From an uncultured Phocaeicola sp. (GTDB taxonomy: Bacteria; Bacteroidota; Bacteroidia; Bacteroidales; Bacteroidaceae), in the NCBI GenBank assembly GCA_944320885.1, contig CALUJE010000008.1, positions 34,577 through 98,576 of the forward strand: 64,000 bases of DNA, given 5' to 3'. A model generated the notes under the pieces. It was not told the origin of the DNA. It worked only from the letters and a program-made list of their open reading frames with translations, and searched no databases. The position numbers and the translations under genes were made by a program. Of this stretch, positions 35,490 through 44,950 are shown in pieces; the first letter of the stretch is position 1, and each line of letters starts with the position of its first letter.

Positions 35490-36458
35490 ATGTATTTATT
35501 CAAGTTCGAACCGATACTGAAACAGACTATCTGGGGAGGCAATAAGATAATAACCTACAAGAACCTTGACTCAGACTTACAGCAAGTTGGTGAAAGCTGG
35601 GAACTATCCGATGTACCGGGTCATGAATCCATTGTAGCCAACGGTCCTCTTAAGGGTCTTTCATTTCCAGAGCTTATCAGCCGTTTCGGTGCCTCATTGG
35701 TAGGACGTGAGAACCTGGTCCGTTTCGGAAACAGATTTCCACTGCTTGTAAAGTTTATCGATGCCCGGAAAGATTTGTCCATTCAGGTTCATCCCGATGA
35801 CAGCCTGGCCCGTTCACGTCACAACTGTTCCGGTAAGAATGAAATGTGGTACGTCATATCTGCTGAACCGGGAGCACGCCTTTGCTCCGGTCTGTCACGC
35901 CACATCACCCCCGATGAATACGAAGAGCGCGTAGCAAGCAACACCATTGAAGAAGTGCTTCAGTTTCATGACATCCATCCGGGCGATGTCTTCAACATCC
36001 CTTCCGGTTGCGTACACAGCATCGGTGCCGGAGTCTTTCTCGCTGAAATCCAACAGACATCCGACATAACTTACCGCATTTACGACTTCAACCGCCGTGA
36101 TGCCGACGGTAACCTGCGCCAGCTGCATACAGAACTGGCCAAAGATGCCATCAACTACAATCTTACGGAAAACTCCAAGAGCATTTATACCCCGGTTCTG
36201 AACCAACCGGTAGAACTGCTCTCCACCCCTTATTTCACCACATCGTTATACAAGCTTACCGAACCGCTCATGTGCGACTATTCCGAGCTCGATTCATTTG
36301 TCATCATGATTTGCACCGAAGGGTCTGCGCAGCTCAGTGACGACAAGGACAACCGGATAAGCATAGCGCAGGGTGAGACGGTACTCATCCCGGCCGAGAC
36401 CGAGAGTCTGTATATCTATCCTGAAGATAAGGTCACACTGCTCGAAAGTTGGGTATAA
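35490..36458 (+). CDS. manA: Mannose-6-phosphate isomerase, type I (first of two in the window)
   Basis: 322 residues, the short class of the family. Zinc-site residues are visible: D-L-S-I-Q-V-H-P-D-D (Gln and His near residue 98), N-E-M-W-Y (Glu near residue 115) and P-S-G-C-V-H-S-I-G (His near residue 173). It interconverts fructose 6-phosphate and mannose 6-phosphate, the entry to GDP-mannose and GDP-fucose. Its position divergent to gmd-fcl suits that role. The gene has its own promoter and a terminator directly downstream. A clear paralogue of the same length is at 46945-47913. Confidence 0.95.
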   Translation: MYLFKFEPILKQTIWGGNKIITYKNLDSDLQQVGESWELSDVPGHESIVANGPLKGLSFPELISRFGASLVGRENLVRFGNRFPLLVKFIDARKDLSIQVHPDDSLARSRHNCSGKNEMWYVISAEPGARLCSGLSRHITPDEYEERVASNTIEEVLQFHDIHPGDVFNIPSGCVHSIGAGVFLAEIQQTSDITYRIYDFNRRDADGNLRQLHTELAKDAINYNLTENSKSIYTPVLNQPVELLSTPYFTTSLYKLTEPLMCDYSELDSFVIMICTEGSAQLSDDKDNRISIAQGETVLIPAETESLYIYPEDKVTLLESWV

Positions 36459-36480
36459 CGGGGCCTCCAGATACAAACAA

Positions 36481-36519
36481 ATCCCGGAACTGGAATCATC
36501 CATGTTCCGGGATTTTTTC
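36481..36519 (+). terminator. Rho-independent terminator of manA
   Basis: Arms ATCCCGGAAC (36481-36490) and GTTCCGGGAT (36504-36513) pair perfectly and are followed by a T-run (36513-36518). Confidence 0.9.
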
Positions 36520-36544
36520 TGCATTTATACTGATATGAATTTAC

Positions 36545-38764
36545 TTATTCATACATATACTCCACAGGAGTTTTCATAAATCTCAAAATACGCGAGTCTG
36601 CCGCACTACCTTTGGTTGTTGACAGAGAGTTGTTATTGACAAACCATCCGCTGTTCACCACACCGATAAACAATTTGTTATGGTTGATACCTCCGGCACT
36701 CCATTGGCCACCCGGTCCGTAGAAAGTTATGCCTTCAGGACATGATTCCGTATAAACCTTAAAGCAGTTCAACTGAGGCATTTCCACACCATCCACCATT
36801 ACATTGTCTCTTTCTATGGAGTGTATATGAATCCTAACACCGTTAATCGTATAATACTCGCCATTTTTCCAGTTCACCACCATTCCCCATTTAAATATTT
36901 TCTCATATTCGGCAGTTCCCGGCAGCTGATATCCATTCGGCGAAAGCGCCTTGGCTCCCAGATCAGCAATATTTACAGTTTCACCTCTGTTATATCCATT
37001 CAGTTTAGCCACTCCATTATCCACATACACCTTCAGTCCGTTACCACTGCCTCCCTGATAGGCCCATCCCCACAAATTGACAAAATCATCATTTGAGCAC
37101 GAAGCCAGATAATCCAATACAGAAGACTGTCCGGCTTTTTGAGCAGGATCATCCGACGAAAGTACCTGATCGGCAAAATTGCGAGAATTACCTCTTGCAT
37201 TATACTTGCACCACCACACACCGTTCATCTCCACTACCGGCAGTCCATAATTCCGTCTTACCACCGTATATTCCTCACGATTGGCTTCAGTATCAGCATC
37301 ACATATTACAATTCTGGCTTTCTGCTCACGTCCGTCAGCCTTAGGGTCATTCGGTTTCCAACCGCCCAATATACGATAAGCTCCAGCCTCGTCACTCTTC
37401 TCACGCACAGCCATCCATTCATCCTCTCCGTTATCAAACTCCACAGTTATCTTTTTGCCTTGTGCCAAACGGAACACTGCATACTCGCCGTCAACATAAT
37501 CGCCCAGGTCACACAGATAATTGGTCTCATCAAAATGCAGATTTCCTTCTATCTGCGTCGGATTAGCCGTCAGCACCAGCGTTATCTCATCTTCACGATA
37601 TGCATTGCTCAGACCTTTTCTCTTGAAAGTGACAGAACCCTCCATTTGTTCATATCCCACAGCCATAAGTCTTTTCTTTACCAGAAACAGATTTTTCCCT
37701 TCCGGCAAGGCAGTAATCTCCAGCGGAAGCTGTGACACGCTGTTTACTTCAAGCTGATCATTACAGTCCAGAGCCAACACGAATTCATTCGGTCTGTAGT
37801 CCATCACCAGCTGATTGTCTGAAGTTCCCAATATAACCCCTTCAGGCAGTTCCGAACGGTCTACGTCTACCGTAATCTTATCACCGAAATCAGGACTTAC
37901 CACCGTATCATCGTCATAATCCCATTCATCCACACTGACAGTCAGATTCAAATTACTGCCGTCACCACCCAAATCTAACGTATACACCGCATTTCTCTTT
38001 ATCTGTGCCGGCAATTTTGCAGTCATCTTACGTGCCACTCCGGCTACAGTCACATTCAGTTCCACAGTCAGTTCAGCATTCTGTTGTTCATACATATACA
38101 TTACCCCTGCAGTATTCCCGGTCAAAGGTTCTGTCCAGGTCCTCACAATATCCTTTTTAGTTCCTTCCGGAGATTTTACAGTTTCCTGCGGAAGCAGATA
38201 TCCATTTCCGGCAACATTCTTCAAGGTCAGAGAATTTACCGATATACCATCATGTTTCACAGAAATATCCACTCTGGCCACTCCACGTATCAGCGTCATT
38301 TCCACCGGAACATTAGCCGATTGTTTTTCTATCGCTACCTTTCCGGTAAAGAACATGGATGTCTTGTCATCCCTCATGGATACGGTTTGCACCATCCATT
38401 CGCTTTCCATGGTTTTTCCAACAACCATATTGTCCCAATCCAGCAATCCTTCAGTATTGGCCAACACATACAAGTTACCATAGTTACCATCCACTATCAA
38501 ATCATAAGAACCGTTATTTCCGGCCAGGTTATCATAAACTCTGGAAAGTACTCCTTCTTCAAACAGACAGGCTTTCACATCTGTTATGACATTTTCCTCC
38601 GACAAGGTAGCATCATTACCACCGACAACATATCCGGCCAGTCGTGTCTGTACCGTTCTTTTCCCTTCTGTCAACTGCTCTTTCACATCATCCGAACATG
38701 AACCTGTCACCAGTCCAGCCACCAATGTGAATAGTCCCAATATATAATGTTTCATATCTTTCAT
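36545..38764 (-). CDS. Fimbrillin-like surface lipoprotein with C-terminal FISUMP/lectin-like module (paralogue A)
   Basis: About 739 residues from the chosen Met (M-K-D-M-K-H), with a lipoprotein signal ending G-S-C. The N-terminal half has fimbrillin/Mfa2-like features (T-R-L-A-G, then L-I-R-G-V-A-R-V-D-I-S-V, then M-Y-M-Y-E-Q-Q-N-A-E, and I-K-R-N-A-V-Y-T-L). The C-terminal 250 residues are close to the next gene upstream (V-W-W-C-K-Y-N, P-N-G-Y-Q-L-P, ending V-E-Y-M-Y) and look like the C-type-lectin-fold module of FISUMP or formylglycine-enzyme-like proteins. It is probably a cell-surface adhesin or pilus-tip subunit. The frame extends upstream to overlap the preceding stop, but the first possible start there is TTG, so a later ATG (38764, or 38755) is preferred. 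Confidence 0.75.
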   Translation of the reverse strand: MKDMKHYILGLFTLVAGLVTGSCSDDVKEQLTEGKRTVQTRLAGYVVGGNDATLSEENVITDVKACLFEEGVLSRVYDNLAGNNGSYDLIVDGNYGNLYVLANTEGLLDWDNMVVGKTMESEWMVQTVSMRDDKTSMFFTGKVAIEKQSANVPVEMTLIRGVARVDISVKHDGISVNSLTLKNVAGNGYLLPQETVKSPEGTKKDIVRTWTEPLTGNTAGVMYMYEQQNAELTVELNVTVAGVARKMTAKLPAQIKRNAVYTLDLGGDGSNLNLTVSVDEWDYDDDTVVSPDFGDKITVDVDRSELPEGVILGTSDNQLVMDYRPNEFVLALDCNDQLEVNSVSQLPLEITALPEGKNLFLVKKRLMAVGYEQMEGSVTFKRKGLSNAYREDEITLVLTANPTQIEGNLHFDETNYLCDLGDYVDGEYAVFRLAQGKKITVEFDNGEDEWMAVREKSDEAGAYRILGGWKPNDPKADGREQKARIVICDADTEANREEYTVVRRNYGLPVVEMNGVWWCKYNARGNSRNFADQVLSSDDPAQKAGQSSVLDYLASCSNDDFVNLWGWAYQGGSGNGLKVYVDNGVAKLNGYNRGETVNIADLGAKALSPNGYQLPGTAEYEKIFKWGMVVNWKNGEYYTINGVRIHIHSIERDNVMVDGVEMPQLNCFKVYTESCPEGITFYGPGGQWSAGGINHNKLFIGVVNSGWFVNNNSLSTTKGSAADSRILRFMKTPVEYMYE

Positions 38765-38784
38765 AAGCCAATCAAGCATTTCTA

Positions 38785-41019
38785 TCAATTATACATATAC
38801 TCCACATTTGCCTTTACGCATCGTATGGTTCGTGTCTTGGTTGAATTCTGGCTGCCATATTTATACCAGTTTCCTCTACCATCCGACTTTGGATACCCTT
38901 CAATATTCCATGAACTTCCCGTACGTCCATACGTTGCCAGTATCACATTCTGCTTAGAGACATTTCCCTGTGTAGCATCCCATTGATGTCCCAGTCCACA
39001 AAATACCACTTTTGCTCCTTCATAAGTAAACTCTGAATACAATACCGGTCCATATTCTACATCTCCCATCATTACAGTCTTTTCTCCTGTATATACTCCC
39101 AAACGTTGTTTGGTAGCATTTGTAAATTCCTCTTGTCCATACCCCATGTTCGAGTTATTGCCCCATGTGAAGAAGCGGTAGTCATCATAAGTAGGCAGTC
39201 TGTAGCCGTCGGGAGTCATCGCATCCGCAGCCAAGTTAGTAAAATCAGTAGCACTCGTAGCAAATCCTTCATAATAGAAAGCTCCGTCCTCACAAGCAAG
39301 CTTCAGTGCATTCACATTACCTCCCTGATACTGGTCACCCAGCAGATTTCTGAACTCATCATCCCCACATGTCTCCATGTAACTTCTTACATCACCGCCA
39401 ATCACATTCACATCATCGTTTATCGACACCTGGTCTTCAAAGCTTTTCACATTACCGCGCAGATTATACTTGCACCACCATGTACCGTTTATATTCACTA
39501 CCGGCAGTCCCCAATTCCTTCTCTTTATGGTATACTTCTCCACATCGGTTCCGTCATTGTTCGAAACAATCAGATAAGCCTGTTGCGTTCTTCCATCAGC
39601 CTTCGGGTCATTCGGTTTCCATCCGGCCAGCACTCTGTACTGGTTACTTTCTTCTTCAGAATTCACCACCTTAGCCCACAAGTCTTCACCTTCATCTATT
39701 TCGATACTCATTTTCTTACCTTCAGGCACTGTGATACGTCCAATCTCGCCATCCACATATTTACCCAGGTCACACACACCATCCTTATCGATAGAGATCA
39801 ATCCCTCAAGCAATAAAGGATTCGGTTCAAACACTACGACCACATTTCCTTTCAGCACAGCATCCTTATATACTTTCAGCAACACATATTCTCTTCCGTT
39901 CAACCGTCCGGGCACCTTGAATTCAGAACTCACATTTACATTCGCCACTTTCTGCAGAGTTCTTGTTGCCATGTTTTCTACAGACACTTCCACACCTTCT
40001 GCCATTCCCTCTACCTGTACCTCCGCACCATTTTCTGCCAGTAAGGCCAGTCTGAAAACATTTTCTCTGTGCGATACGAAGACAGTGTCTCTGCGGTCAT
40101 TCACTCTTACTCCGTCAGTCAGTTGCGAAGCATCCACATCCACCAGTCCCTTCATGTTCTCCACAGCATCGCTCTGCACACCTTCATCCCAGTCATCTTC
40201 CGTTACACTCAACTGCACCTTTCCGCCTTTTCCGTTTACCTTCAGCGTATACACCGTATTTCTCTTTATCTGTTCCGGCAGTTTTGCAGTCAGTTCATGC
40301 ATACCGCCACCGAAAGCAACATTCACCACTACAGCCAGTCCACTGTTCTGCTGTTCACTCATATACAGCAATGTCTGCTTTACGTTTTTCAGCGGAGTTT
40401 CAAAAGATGTGCTCCAGTCATTCTTCTGTGCGGTTTCCGGAGTAGCAATTCCGCTCTGTTCCCACAAGAAACCTCTGTCAGCCAGCTTGCTTACCGTTAC
40501 ATCATACACTTCCACTCCATAAGCAGAAGCATCCACATCCAGTCTCGCCACCGCTCTTTTCATGCTGACAGCCGCTTCATATCCTATACCTTCCAGATTC
40601 AGCATTCCGGTCATCGGAAGATTGTCCGTTTTCCATTCATTGCCGTCAACCAGTTCCTTGGTAAACTCATCCAGAGTAGTCACTTCAGTCTTCCAGTCGG
40701 CATTCTGACTATGGTTCGCAACAAAATAAACCGTACCTTTTCTTTCTGACAGTTTTACCACACCATTTCCCGAAGCATCCGTTTTCACTCCGTCATAGAT
40801 TTCTTTCAGCACTCCGTTGTCAAAACGGTATCCGTTCACCACATTGATGGTGGCATCCGGTTGTCCGTTGGCATCCCCGGCCAGTCTTGTTGCCGCAAAG
40901 TTCACGGCCACAGTTCCATTATTTACATCAAATGCCTCCTTGTCGTTTTCACACGCCGCAGTCAGCACCAATGCAACCAAACAATATATATATTTTTTCA
41001 ATGTTTTCATATCAGTCAT
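38785..41019 (-). CDS. Fimbrillin-like surface lipoprotein with C-terminal FISUMP/lectin-like module (paralogue B)
   Basis: 744 residues with a lipoprotein signal (L-T-A-A-C-E-N). It shares the layout of its downstream neighbour: V-A-A-T-R-L-A-G opening, M-K-R-A-V-A-R-L-D-V, Y-M-S-E-Q-Q-N-S-G, Q-I-K-R-N-T-V-Y-T-L, the run A-G-W-K-P-N-D-P-K-A-D-G-R, then T-W-W-C-K-Y-N-L-R-G-N, T-P-D-G-Y-R-L-P-T and C-terminal V-E-Y-M-Y. The pair arose by duplication. The start could be the fourth residue Met (41010), which leads straight into the signal peptide. It follows the protease-type lipoprotein gene by 147 bases with no terminator, so one operon is likely. Possible roles are adhesion or glycan/protein binding; none is proven. 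Confidence 0.75.
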   Translation of the reverse strand: MTDMKTLKKYIYCLVALVLTAACENDKEAFDVNNGTVAVNFAATRLAGDANGQPDATINVVNGYRFDNGVLKEIYDGVKTDASGNGVVKLSERKGTVYFVANHSQNADWKTEVTTLDEFTKELVDGNEWKTDNLPMTGMLNLEGIGYEAAVSMKRAVARLDVDASAYGVEVYDVTVSKLADRGFLWEQSGIATPETAQKNDWSTSFETPLKNVKQTLLYMSEQQNSGLAVVVNVAFGGGMHELTAKLPEQIKRNTVYTLKVNGKGGKVQLSVTEDDWDEGVQSDAVENMKGLVDVDASQLTDGVRVNDRRDTVFVSHRENVFRLALLAENGAEVQVEGMAEGVEVSVENMATRTLQKVANVNVSSEFKVPGRLNGREYVLLKVYKDAVLKGNVVVVFEPNPLLLEGLISIDKDGVCDLGKYVDGEIGRITVPEGKKMSIEIDEGEDLWAKVVNSEEESNQYRVLAGWKPNDPKADGRTQQAYLIVSNNDGTDVEKYTIKRRNWGLPVVNINGTWWCKYNLRGNVKSFEDQVSINDDVNVIGGDVRSYMETCGDDEFRNLLGDQYQGGNVNALKLACEDGAFYYEGFATSATDFTNLAADAMTPDGYRLPTYDDYRFFTWGNNSNMGYGQEEFTNATKQRLGVYTGEKTVMMGDVEYGPVLYSEFTYEGAKVVFCGLGHQWDATQGNVSKQNVILATYGRTGSSWNIEGYPKSDGRGNWYKYGSQNSTKTRTIRCVKANVEYMYN

Positions 41020-41166
41020 TTTTTATCAAACCGTAATCTCAATTATACCTTTATCTCCTCTGGTTTGCAATATCTTACCGGCATCCCAATAAAATTCCTA
41101 CACCAGTAGCTCCAGGCAAAAGCATATAAAACATTTCAGTTACACGCTTCTGTCCTTACCAGCAGT

Positions 41167-43020
41167 CTAATACAAATTCGGATTGTTTTTACTATCCAGA
41201 TAATTTGGTGAATCAATCGGCATCTTACTCAGATTATTCACATAAAAGTTATTCATCAGCTCCTGTGCCCACGGTCCGTACGTAAACGAACTTGAATGGT
41301 TATACCCCATTACATGTCCCAGCTCATGAAACATGATTTCGCATGAATACGTATTGAAATAATGTTGCAGATAAGCCTGTTGGTAAGCTCCATACGCACT
41401 GCCTCCTCCCAGACCCAGTACCCCATTACCCGGATACACTAATCCTACACTCAGTGTTCTTGACTGTCTCATCTGCGCCAAAACAGTTTCAGCAGTTACC
41501 TTGTCGTTCACACCCCCGTTTCCATACAGTCTGTCTTCGTTAGCCCGGAGAATTTCCTCATGTTCCGGCATATCAATCATGAATGTAAAGTTGAGAAAGA
41601 ACGCCACCACCTCTCTACAGTGTACCGGTCTGATACCCATCCAGTTTCCTACCGGCCCTCCATCCGGTCTGTCCGGGTCACCTCCATAAAGTCCGAATCC
41701 GATACTCCATCCGTGTATGATTTGTTTCAGCTTTTTCCAGTATTCATCTTCCGATTCCAGTTTAAACTCAGCATTCTTCATTTGCTCTACAGTCAGTTTC
41801 TGAACTTCGATCATTTTCCCCGATTCCGTTCTGAACACTCTACCTTTTTCAAATACCGGTATATTCACAAACACATCGGCAAAAGCAGGAATAGAGTCAA
41901 AATAGGCAAAATCAAGATATTCCTGTGAAACAGCCGGAATCTTCGCTTTCACCATCATTCCTGTAACCACCCTCGGCGAGTAAAATCTCACCATCAGCTG
42001 CCCGTTGTCAGTCACCTTCACCTGTAAGGGTTCCGCAGTATTGAACCGTCTCTGGTTACCGTCGGTATACACCTCTTTCGGTTCTCCATCCTGCAATATC
42101 TTTCCGTAAGCCCCTTCATCATACGCCGTTCTGGTCATAAAAATCACTCCCAGGTTATCATCCGGATGCTTCACGTCAATCTTTACGCGGCTTATTCTGT
42201 TAGGTTCTACCTTCTCCACACCAAAGTCATAATCCTGACTTATTTCATATCCTCTGTATGAGCGGCTCTTCATTTCCAGATTTCCCTGTAAGACGGCCAG
42301 TTCTGGTGCCGGCAACATTCTGTATTCATTCGTTGAGTTCAGTTCCAATACCCACTCACCTTCCATACCTTTACCAGAGAAGATGCTGTCTGCCGAGAAG
42401 TTCGTATAAAATCCCTTATGAGACATTCTTACAGCCTTGTCGGTCATTGCCGTTCTCACATACCTGTTGTTATAGTCAAAGTCAAAGCTGACCTTTCCCA
42501 TTATTCTCTTCTGCTTGACCTCCTTATCCAGCAACACCTCTTCTATATATCCTTCAGCAGTTTTCTTCGACACCACTTCAAAAGGTGTTTTTGAGTAATA
42601 ATAGTCAGCACTCAAGGGTTTACCCGGTTCTTCCGGGAAACTGAGCCATACATCCGATATTCTCTCCAGTTTGTTTATTACAACTCCATCTTCCGAGATA
42701 TCACCTTTCACTCCCAGCACCAGCAAGGTATATTTACCTTTCTGCAATCCTTCAGTTACAATCTCTGCAGTTTCAGGAATGTAATAACTCTTGATTCCCC
42801 GTACCGGCTCACCATTTTCATCCATAATATAAAAATCCACCCGGTCATAAACATCGTTATCCTGTGCCACCGAACGAGTCGTCTCATTTTCATAATCCAC
42901 GGCACCCAACTTAATAATTGCACTCGTTGTTTCTCCGCCAGGCAACATATCCTTGTCCTCATCCGAACAGGCAGTCACCATTAACCCGCAAAAAAACAAG
43001 CCCAAAAAAAATTTCTTCAT
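41167..43020 (-). CDS. Fimbrillin-like lipoprotein with C-terminal zinc-metalloprotease (metzincin-type) motif
   Basis: 617 residues with a lipoprotein signal (M-V-T-A-C-S-D). Residues about 30-330 resemble Mfa2/FimB-type fimbrial anchoring proteins (D-R-V-D-F-Y-I-M-D, K-G-K-Y-T-L-L-V-L-G). The C-terminal part contains F-H-E-L-G-H-V-M-G-Y-N-H at residues 565-575, a full HExxHxxGxxH zinc site with the catalytic Glu. A Met about 20 residues later might form a Met-turn, but this is uncertain. It is therefore a candidate surface-anchored protease. It is the first gene of the three-lipoprotein cluster, with a promoter at 43090-43120. Fimbrial-type and protease parts in one chain are unusual; the middle region has no domain I recognise. 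Confidence 0.8.
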   Translation of the reverse strand: MKKFFLGLFFCGLMVTACSDEDKDMLPGGETTSAIIKLGAVDYENETTRSVAQDNDVYDRVDFYIMDENGEPVRGIKSYYIPETAEIVTEGLQKGKYTLLVLGVKGDISEDGVVINKLERISDVWLSFPEEPGKPLSADYYYSKTPFEVVSKKTAEGYIEEVLLDKEVKQKRIMGKVSFDFDYNNRYVRTAMTDKAVRMSHKGFYTNFSADSIFSGKGMEGEWVLELNSTNEYRMLPAPELAVLQGNLEMKSRSYRGYEISQDYDFGVEKVEPNRISRVKIDVKHPDDNLGVIFMTRTAYDEGAYGKILQDGEPKEVYTDGNQRRFNTAEPLQVKVTDNGQLMVRFYSPRVVTGMMVKAKIPAVSQEYLDFAYFDSIPAFADVFVNIPVFEKGRVFRTESGKMIEVQKLTVEQMKNAEFKLESEDEYWKKLKQIIHGWSIGFGLYGGDPDRPDGGPVGNWMGIRPVHCREVVAFFLNFTFMIDMPEHEEILRANEDRLYGNGGVNDKVTAETVLAQMRQSRTLSVGLVYPGNGVLGLGGGSAYGAYQQAYLQHYFNTYSCEIMFHELGHVMGYNHSSSFTYGPWAQELMNNFYVNNLSKMPIDSPNYLDSKNNPNLY

Positions 43021-43089
43021 GTCGCTTCTTTAAATGATTACTTTTACCTTAAAATTTAAACAAATAAATAATTGTAACAATTACAATTG

Positions 43090-43120
43090 CAAAAATACTA
43101 CACACAAGACATTTTTACAA
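43090..43120 (-). promoter_or_regulatory. Promoter of the fimbrillin/protease lipoprotein cluster
   Basis: On the minus strand, TTG (43120-43118) precedes TATTTTTG (43097-43090) by 23 bases, matching the Bacteroides consensus. The leader would be about 60 bases. The remainder of the 455-base gap (43021-43475) is very AT-rich, with no gene seen. Confidence 0.65.
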
Positions 43121-43444
43121 CAGTCCATTTTTTCCAAGTTTGTTCTTACAGAAAAGCAGCAAGCATATTATTTTACATTTTGAAAAGCCAGTCCAATCAT
43201 TTCATATATCAAACATTAACAAGTCATTCCCCTCATTCTTTTATCATATGGATTTTTATATCAAATTGCTAGTATTGTATTTCCCACACTATATATATTA
43301 TTAACATTTTTATATCATAAATATCAGCCATACCTAAAAGTTATTCCCTATAACCCACAAAAAACATCCATTCATCCCCCATTTTCCATTTTTAAATATT
43401 TTGATATTTCATATCAATATATTCTCAATTTATAAAAAAAGAAT

Positions 43445-43452
43445 TATCTTTG
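43445..43452 (+). promoter_or_regulatory. -7 box of the glycosylphosphotransferase gene
   Basis: TATCTTTG matches TAnnTTTG and lies 23 bases upstream of the ATG at 43476. It makes an upstream in-frame Met at 43401 impossible as the start of a transcript from this promoter. Confidence 0.6.
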
Positions 43453-43475
43453 CTTATTATACTAATAAACTTGAT

Positions 43476-44885
43476 ATGGAAACGCAGATCTACCGTTTTA
43501 ATCGTCCAATTAAAGCTACTGTATTACTGGGAGATTTAATTCTCTGCAATATTTTACTTTATATTTTCAATTATTTAAATCTGTTTCCCGGTAACAGTAT
43601 CATCCTTCATAACCGTTTTCTTCATGTGGATTTGTTAATCAGTCTGGTTTATATTATCTGTACGCAGCGTAATGGTGTTATTCTCCACATGCGCAAAGTA
43701 CGCCGATACCAGATTGTTCTGCGCGTATTACGTAATACGCTATTCTGCGGTATACTCGGTACCATTGTATTATATATTGATTTGGGCAGCATTTCATTCC
43801 TTCCCCGGTTCATTCTGTTTCTACTGACATTCTTTGTTATCTGTTCCATATACCGGCTTATTTTCCGCAGATTTGTATATTGGCATCGCATGGAAGAAAA
43901 GCACCAGCACCACGTAGTGCTCGTAGGAAGCACAAGCAACAATGAAGAACTTTATCACGAGCTGACTGACGACAGTCCGACCGCCTATAAAGTATATGGA
44001 TATTTCGACAATGAACCCAATCCCAGGTTTCCGAAACAATGCCCATATTTAGGGAAGCCGGAAGAAGTCATTGAATATCTGAAAAAAAATCCTCAGATTC
44101 AGCAACTGTTCTGCTGTCTTCCTTCCCGCCAGCGCGATGTCATTGTTCCTATAATTGATTACTGCAGTAATCATCTGGTACGTTTTTACAGCGTTCCCAA
44201 TGTACGCAACTACCTTCATAACAACGTACACCTCCAGATGTACGGCAATGTGCCGGTATTGAGTCTTCTCCGCAATCCCCTCGATCTGTACGAGAACCGT
44301 ATTCTCAAGCGTGCATTCGACATTGCGTTCTCACTGCTGTTCCTCTGCACCCTGTTCCCCATCATATTTATTATCGTAGCCATTGTTACCAAAATAACCA
44401 TGCCCGGTCCTATTTTCTTCCGTCAGAAGCGCAACGGACTTAACGACAAGGAATTCTACTGCTACAAGTTCCGCAGCATGAAAGTCAACAAGGATGCCGA
44501 TACCCTTCAGGCCACCAAGAATGACCCGCGTAAGACCAAATGGGGAAACATCATGCGCAAGACCAATATCGACGAGCTTCCCCAGTTTATCAACGTATTA
44601 TTGGGCGACATGAGCATCGTAGGTCCTCGTCCTCACATGCTCAAGCACACCGAAGAATATTCACAGCTCATCAACAAATACATGGTACGCCATTTCGTAA
44701 AGCCCGGCATCACCGGTTGGAGCCAAGTAACCGGATTCCGTGGGGAGACCAAGGAGCTCTATCAGATGGAAGGCCGTATCAAGGGCGACATTTACTACAT
44801 CGAACACTGGAGTTTCGGACTCGACCTGTATATTATTTACAGAACAATAGCCAATGTATTCAAAGGAGAGAAAAATGCCTATTAA
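43476..44885 (+). CDS. Polyprenyl-phosphate glycosylphosphotransferase (WcaJ/PglC-type initiating transferase)
   Basis: 469 residues from the chosen start (M-E-T-Q-I-Y-R-F). The N-terminal half has four to five membrane segments (about 10-115) and a Rossmann-like CoA-binding-type region (H-H-V-V-L-V-G-S-T-S near residue 145). The C-terminal bacterial sugar transferase domain (about 265-465) has K-R-A-F-D-I-A-F-S, F-R-Q-K-R-N-G, Y-K-F-R-S-M and D-E-L-P-Q-F-I-N-V-L-L-G-D-M-S-I-V-G-P-R-P. It transfers a sugar phosphate from a UDP-sugar to undecaprenyl phosphate in the inner membrane, beginning capsule or exopolysaccharide repeat-unit synthesis. The adjacent minus-strand capsule cluster shows no other initiating enzyme, so this gene probably serves it although it is convergent to it. 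It has its own promoter. Confidence 0.93.
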   Translation: METQIYRFNRPIKATVLLGDLILCNILLYIFNYLNLFPGNSIILHNRFLHVDLLISLVYIICTQRNGVILHMRKVRRYQIVLRVLRNTLFCGILGTIVLYIDLGSISFLPRFILFLLTFFVICSIYRLIFRRFVYWHRMEEKHQHHVVLVGSTSNNEELYHELTDDSPTAYKVYGYFDNEPNPRFPKQCPYLGKPEEVIEYLKKNPQIQQLFCCLPSRQRDVIVPIIDYCSNHLVRFYSVPNVRNYLHNNVHLQMYGNVPVLSLLRNPLDLYENRILKRAFDIAFSLLFLCTLFPIIFIIVAIVTKITMPGPIFFRQKRNGLNDKEFYCYKFRSMKVNKDADTLQATKNDPRKTKWGNIMRKTNIDELPQFINVLLGDMSIVGPRPHMLKHTEEYSQLINKYMVRHFVKPGITGWSQVTGFRGETKELYQMEGRIKGDIYYIEHWSFGLDLYIIYRTIANVFKGEKNAY

Positions 44886-44900
44886 TTCATCACATACATT

Positions 44901-44950
44901 TACAGGTACAAATCATATTCTCAGAGTCCCAATACCGATTTGTACCTGTA
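44901..44950. terminator. Inverted repeat between convergent genes, probable bidirectional transcription stop
   Basis: Perfect 14-base arms TACAGGTACAAATC (44901-44914) and GATTTGTACCTGTA (44937-44950). The left arm is in the gap and the right arm is inside the last codons of the convergent nucleotidyltransferase gene. No long T-run follows on either strand, so the stop function is inferred from its location. Confidence 0.55.

Noticed and set aside
44901..44950. Inverted repeat as a recombination site
   Set aside because: It is placed exactly at convergent gene ends and has the size of a transcription-stop hairpin.
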